Below are positions 62,113-64,000 of a stretch of 64,000 nt of DNA, piece by piece. The notes beneath the pieces are model-generated. The model did no database searches and was not told the origin of the DNA. It saw only the letters and a program-made list of their open reading frames with translations. Where the stretch lies: positions 50,709 to 114,708 of the forward strand of contig NZ_CALFBQ010000014.1 in the NCBI RefSeq assembly GCF_937951745.1, in the 5' to 3' direction. The DNA comes from an uncultured Chloroflexus sp. (GTDB lineage: Bacteria > Chloroflexota > Chloroflexia > Chloroflexales > Chloroflexaceae). Positions within the stretch are counted from its first letter, which is position 1; every line of letters starts with the position of its first letter. Position numbers and translations under genes: made by a program.

Positions 62113-63114
62113 ATGACCACAATCCGCGAAGTAGCGTTACGAGCCGGCGTCTCACCCTCAACGGTCTCGCACATCATCAACAACACCCGCTTTGTCGCAC
62201 CAGAAACGCGCGAGCGGGTATTGGCAGCGATGGCCGAGTTGAATTACCGACCTAACGTGCTCGCTCGCTCGCTGCGGCGGGGGGAAACGCGCACCCTCGG
62301 CCTCATCTTGCCCGACAGCGCCAACCCTTTTTTTGCCGAAGTCGCGCGCGCGATTGAAGATGCCGCCTTTCGCGCCGGGTATAACGTCATTCTCGGCAAT
62401 ACCGAAAACGATCTCGCCCGCGAGCAAGTCTATGTTGATGTATTTGTCCAGAAGCAAGTTGATGGGCTAATCTTTGTTGCGACTGGCGATCAAAGCCCTT
62501 CACTAGAAGAGCTGTTGCGGTTAGAGCTGCCGGTAGTCGTGGTTGACCGGCAACTGCCCGGCCTTCAGGTTGACACGGTGCTAACTGACAATTTGCAAGG
62601 CGGATTGCTAGCCACCCGGTATCTCTTGAGTCGTGGTCATCGCCGGATTGGCTGCATTACCGGCCCATCGCACCTGACGCCCAGTGCAGAGCGGGTAGTC
62701 GGGTACCGGCAAGCGCTCCTCGCAGCAGGCCTAGAGCTTGACGAACAATTGATTCGGCGCGGTGATTTTCACCCGCACTCAGGGTACACGCTCGCATATG
62801 AACTGTTGCGCCTCAACCCACCGCCCACGGCGCTATTTGTTTGCAACGACATGATGGCGCTCGGCGCATTGCGCGCGCTAGCTGAAGCCGGTCTGCGCGT
62901 CCCGGCAGATTGCGCGGTAGTTGGGTTCGACGATATTGAGCTTGCCTCATACGCCAATCCGCCGCTCACCACCATTCGCCAAGACAAAACTGCACTGGCT
63001 GAAGCCGCGGTGCAATTTCTCCTTGAGCGGATCGCGGATCATCGCCTGCCAGCGCGCACCCATCTCGTCGCGACCAGCTTGGTCGAGCGCCAATCAGGAG
63101 GAGCATGCCAATGA
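62113..63114 (+). CDS. LacI-family transcriptional regulator
   Basis: 333 residues. The N-terminal HTH and hinge helix are typical (TTIREVALRAGVSPSTVSHI, then ELNYRPNVLARSLRRGETRT), followed by the ribose-binding-protein-like core (LGLILPDSANPFFAEVARAI; VVVDRQLPGLQVD; CAVVGFDDIELASYANPPLT). Ribokinase starts in an ATGA overlap, which suggests that it is an RbsR-like repressor answering to ribose or a related sugar. No transporter is visible before the window ends. Confidence 0.93.
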   Translation: MTTIREVALRAGVSPSTVSHIINNTRFVAPETRERVLAAMAELNYRPNVLARSLRRGETRTLGLILPDSANPFFAEVARAIEDAAFRAGYNVILGNTENDLAREQVYVDVFVQKQVDGLIFVATGDQSPSLEELLRLELPVVVVDRQLPGLQVDTVLTDNLQGGLLATRYLLSRGHRRIGCITGPSHLTPSAERVVGYRQALLAAGLELDEQLIRRGDFHPHSGYTLAYELLRLNPPPTALFVCNDMMALGALRALAEAGLRVPADCAVVGFDDIELASYANPPLTTIRQDKTALAEAAVQFLLERIADHRLPARTHLVATSLVERQSGGACQ

Positions 63115-64000
63115 CCCCGACAATCATTGTGGTAGGTAGTCTGAATATGGATCTGGTCGTGCGCGCGCCGCGCCACCCGCAACCCGGTGAGACGCTGATT
63201 GGCAGCGATTTTCAAACCTTTCCGGGGGGCAAAGGGGCAAATCAAGCGGTTGCAGCGGCCCGACTCGGCGCACGAGTGCGCATGATCGGGCGGGTCGGGG
63301 TAGATGCGTTTGGCGAGGCGTTGCTCGCCGCCGCTCAGAATGACGGGGTTGACACGACCTTCATCCAGCGCGACCCGAACCACCCGACCGGCGTAGCACT
63401 GATCACGCTCGACGCACGCGGACAAAACACGATTGTGGTGGCGCCGGGGGCCAATATGCAGGTAAATGAAGCTGATGTGGAGCGAGCCGAAACCATCTTT
63501 GCCGGCGCGGATGCGCTGTTGATGCCGCTCGAATGCCCGTTGGAGGCGGTGATAGCAGCGGCGCGCCTCGCGCGCAAATATGGGGTGAAAGTCATTCTCA
63601 ATCCGGCGCCGGCCCGCCCATTACCGGCTGAGCTGCTGGCCCAACTCGATTACCTTGCGCCCAACCAACCGGAATTGCACACACTGGCCGAAGGTGAAAC
63701 TGATCTGGCGGCAGCGATCACGAAGCTACGCCAACAAGGGGTAAAGAATGTCGTAGTGACGCTGGGAGAAGCCGGCGCACTGCTAATGAGCGCCGATCAA
63801 CTGGTGCAGCTACCAGCGTTTCAGGTGCCAGTGGTCGATACGGTAGCTGCCGGCGATGCGTTTGTGGCCGCGTTTTGCGTTGCGCTGGCCGAAGGCAAGC
63901 CACCTCGCGAAGCCGTGCGGTGGGGCAATGCCGCTGGCGCGCTAGCCGTGACCCGTGCCGGCGCGCAGCCTTCGTTGCCGTCACGGGTGGAAGTGGTGCG
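63111..64000 (+). CDS. rbsK: ribokinase (partial, runs off the end)
   Basis: Starts at ATG 63111 (GGAGGAG upstream) in an ATGA overlap with the LacI-type regulator; 296 residues are visible and the stop is beyond the window. PfkB/ribokinase features: IIVVGSLNMDLVVRAPRHPQ, the substrate loop FPGGKGANQAVAAARLG, APGANMQVN and the anion hole/catalytic Asp in DTVAAGDAFVAAF (D249). The family's second motif is DTxGAGD; here it reads AAGD, a common variant. It phosphorylates ribose (or deoxyribose) at O-5, fitting an rbs-type regulator in front. Confidence 0.9.
   Translation, partial: MTPTIIVVGSLNMDLVVRAPRHPQPGETLIGSDFQTFPGGKGANQAVAAARLGARVRMIGRVGVDAFGEALLAAAQNDGVDTTFIQRDPNHPTGVALITLDARGQNTIVVAPGANMQVNEADVERAETIFAGADALLMPLECPLEAVIAAARLARKYGVKVILNPAPARPLPAELLAQLDYLAPNQPELHTLAEGETDLAAAITKLRQQGVKNVVVTLGEAGALLMSADQLVQLPAFQVPVVDTVAAGDAFVAAFCVALAEGKPPREAVRWGNAAGALAVTRAGAQPSLPSRVEVV

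Overview
The window reads as an ordinary chromosomal segment of a member of the Chloroflexota, most likely Chloroflexus or a close relative. This is inferred from the mix of families (a soluble-type adenylyl cyclase with cyclase-cyclase-AAA-TPR layout, an R3H/SpoIIIAA-like ATPase, MurT, PdxST, AroH-type chorismate mutase next to a Thermotoga-type DAHP synthase), moderately high GC and intergenic regions full of dispersed palindromes. No rRNA, phage, insertion sequence or CRISPR array was recognised. One tRNA (Ser, anticodon CGA) is present.

Layout. 1-2.5 kb: end of a regulator/phosphoribosyltransferase pair, then a short PII-like c-di-AMP-receptor-family gene with a glycosyltransferase. 2.7-7.9 kb: a decayed membrane adenylyl cyclase and an intact soluble-type cyclase. 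8-18.5 kb: dnaK, amine oxidase, LysR/TerC pair, SbcC-like ATPase, a tiny membrane protein and a metallophosphoesterase. 18.5-26.3 kb: a pseudogene with two in-frame stops, PIG-L deacetylase, proC with a PD-(D/E)XK-like nuclease, murT and an orphan peptide-binding lipoprotein. 26.3-33.2 kb (minus strand): pdxS-pdxT-GNAT-like-R3H ATPase-tmk-darA-like-zinc ribbon-P1 peptidase, tightly packed. 33.2-35.1 kb (minus): aroH-aroF behind what looks like a complete transcription attenuator with an aromatic-rich leader peptide. 35.3-40.8 kb: ANTAR response regulator, methyltransferase, GAF-SpoIIE phosphatase, an A/T-rich membrane glycosyltransferase-like gene, tRNA-Ser. 40.8-50.7 kb: a full seven-gene mrpABCDEFG antiporter operon, a cupredoxin lipoprotein, a Ca/Na exchanger, and a TerC protein behind a yybP-ykoY Mn riboswitch. 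51-57.5 kb: panB-panC, class III aminotransferase, CoA-pyrophosphatase-type Nudix, HtrA, TIGR01777 epimerase. 58.3-64 kb: a large M50 protease/cyclic-nucleotide-binding fusion, then a LacI regulator with ribokinase running off the end.

Themes. (i) Aromatic amino acid control: sigma-70-like promoter, 25-codon leader with seven Phe/Tyr in eight codons, mutually exclusive antiterminator and terminator, then aroH and aroF. This is the strongest candidate for a little-described system here. (ii) cAMP signalling: a cyclase with two complementary half-active domains, a second broken cyclase, and an M50 protein with tandem cNMP-binding domains. (iii) Cation homeostasis: Mrp, CaCA exchanger and two TerC proteins, one Mn-riboswitch controlled. 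(iv) CoA supply and turnover: panB, panC, a possible beta-alanine aminotransferase and a Nudix CoA pyrophosphatase. Several intergenic gaps carry REP-like and MITE-like palindromes.
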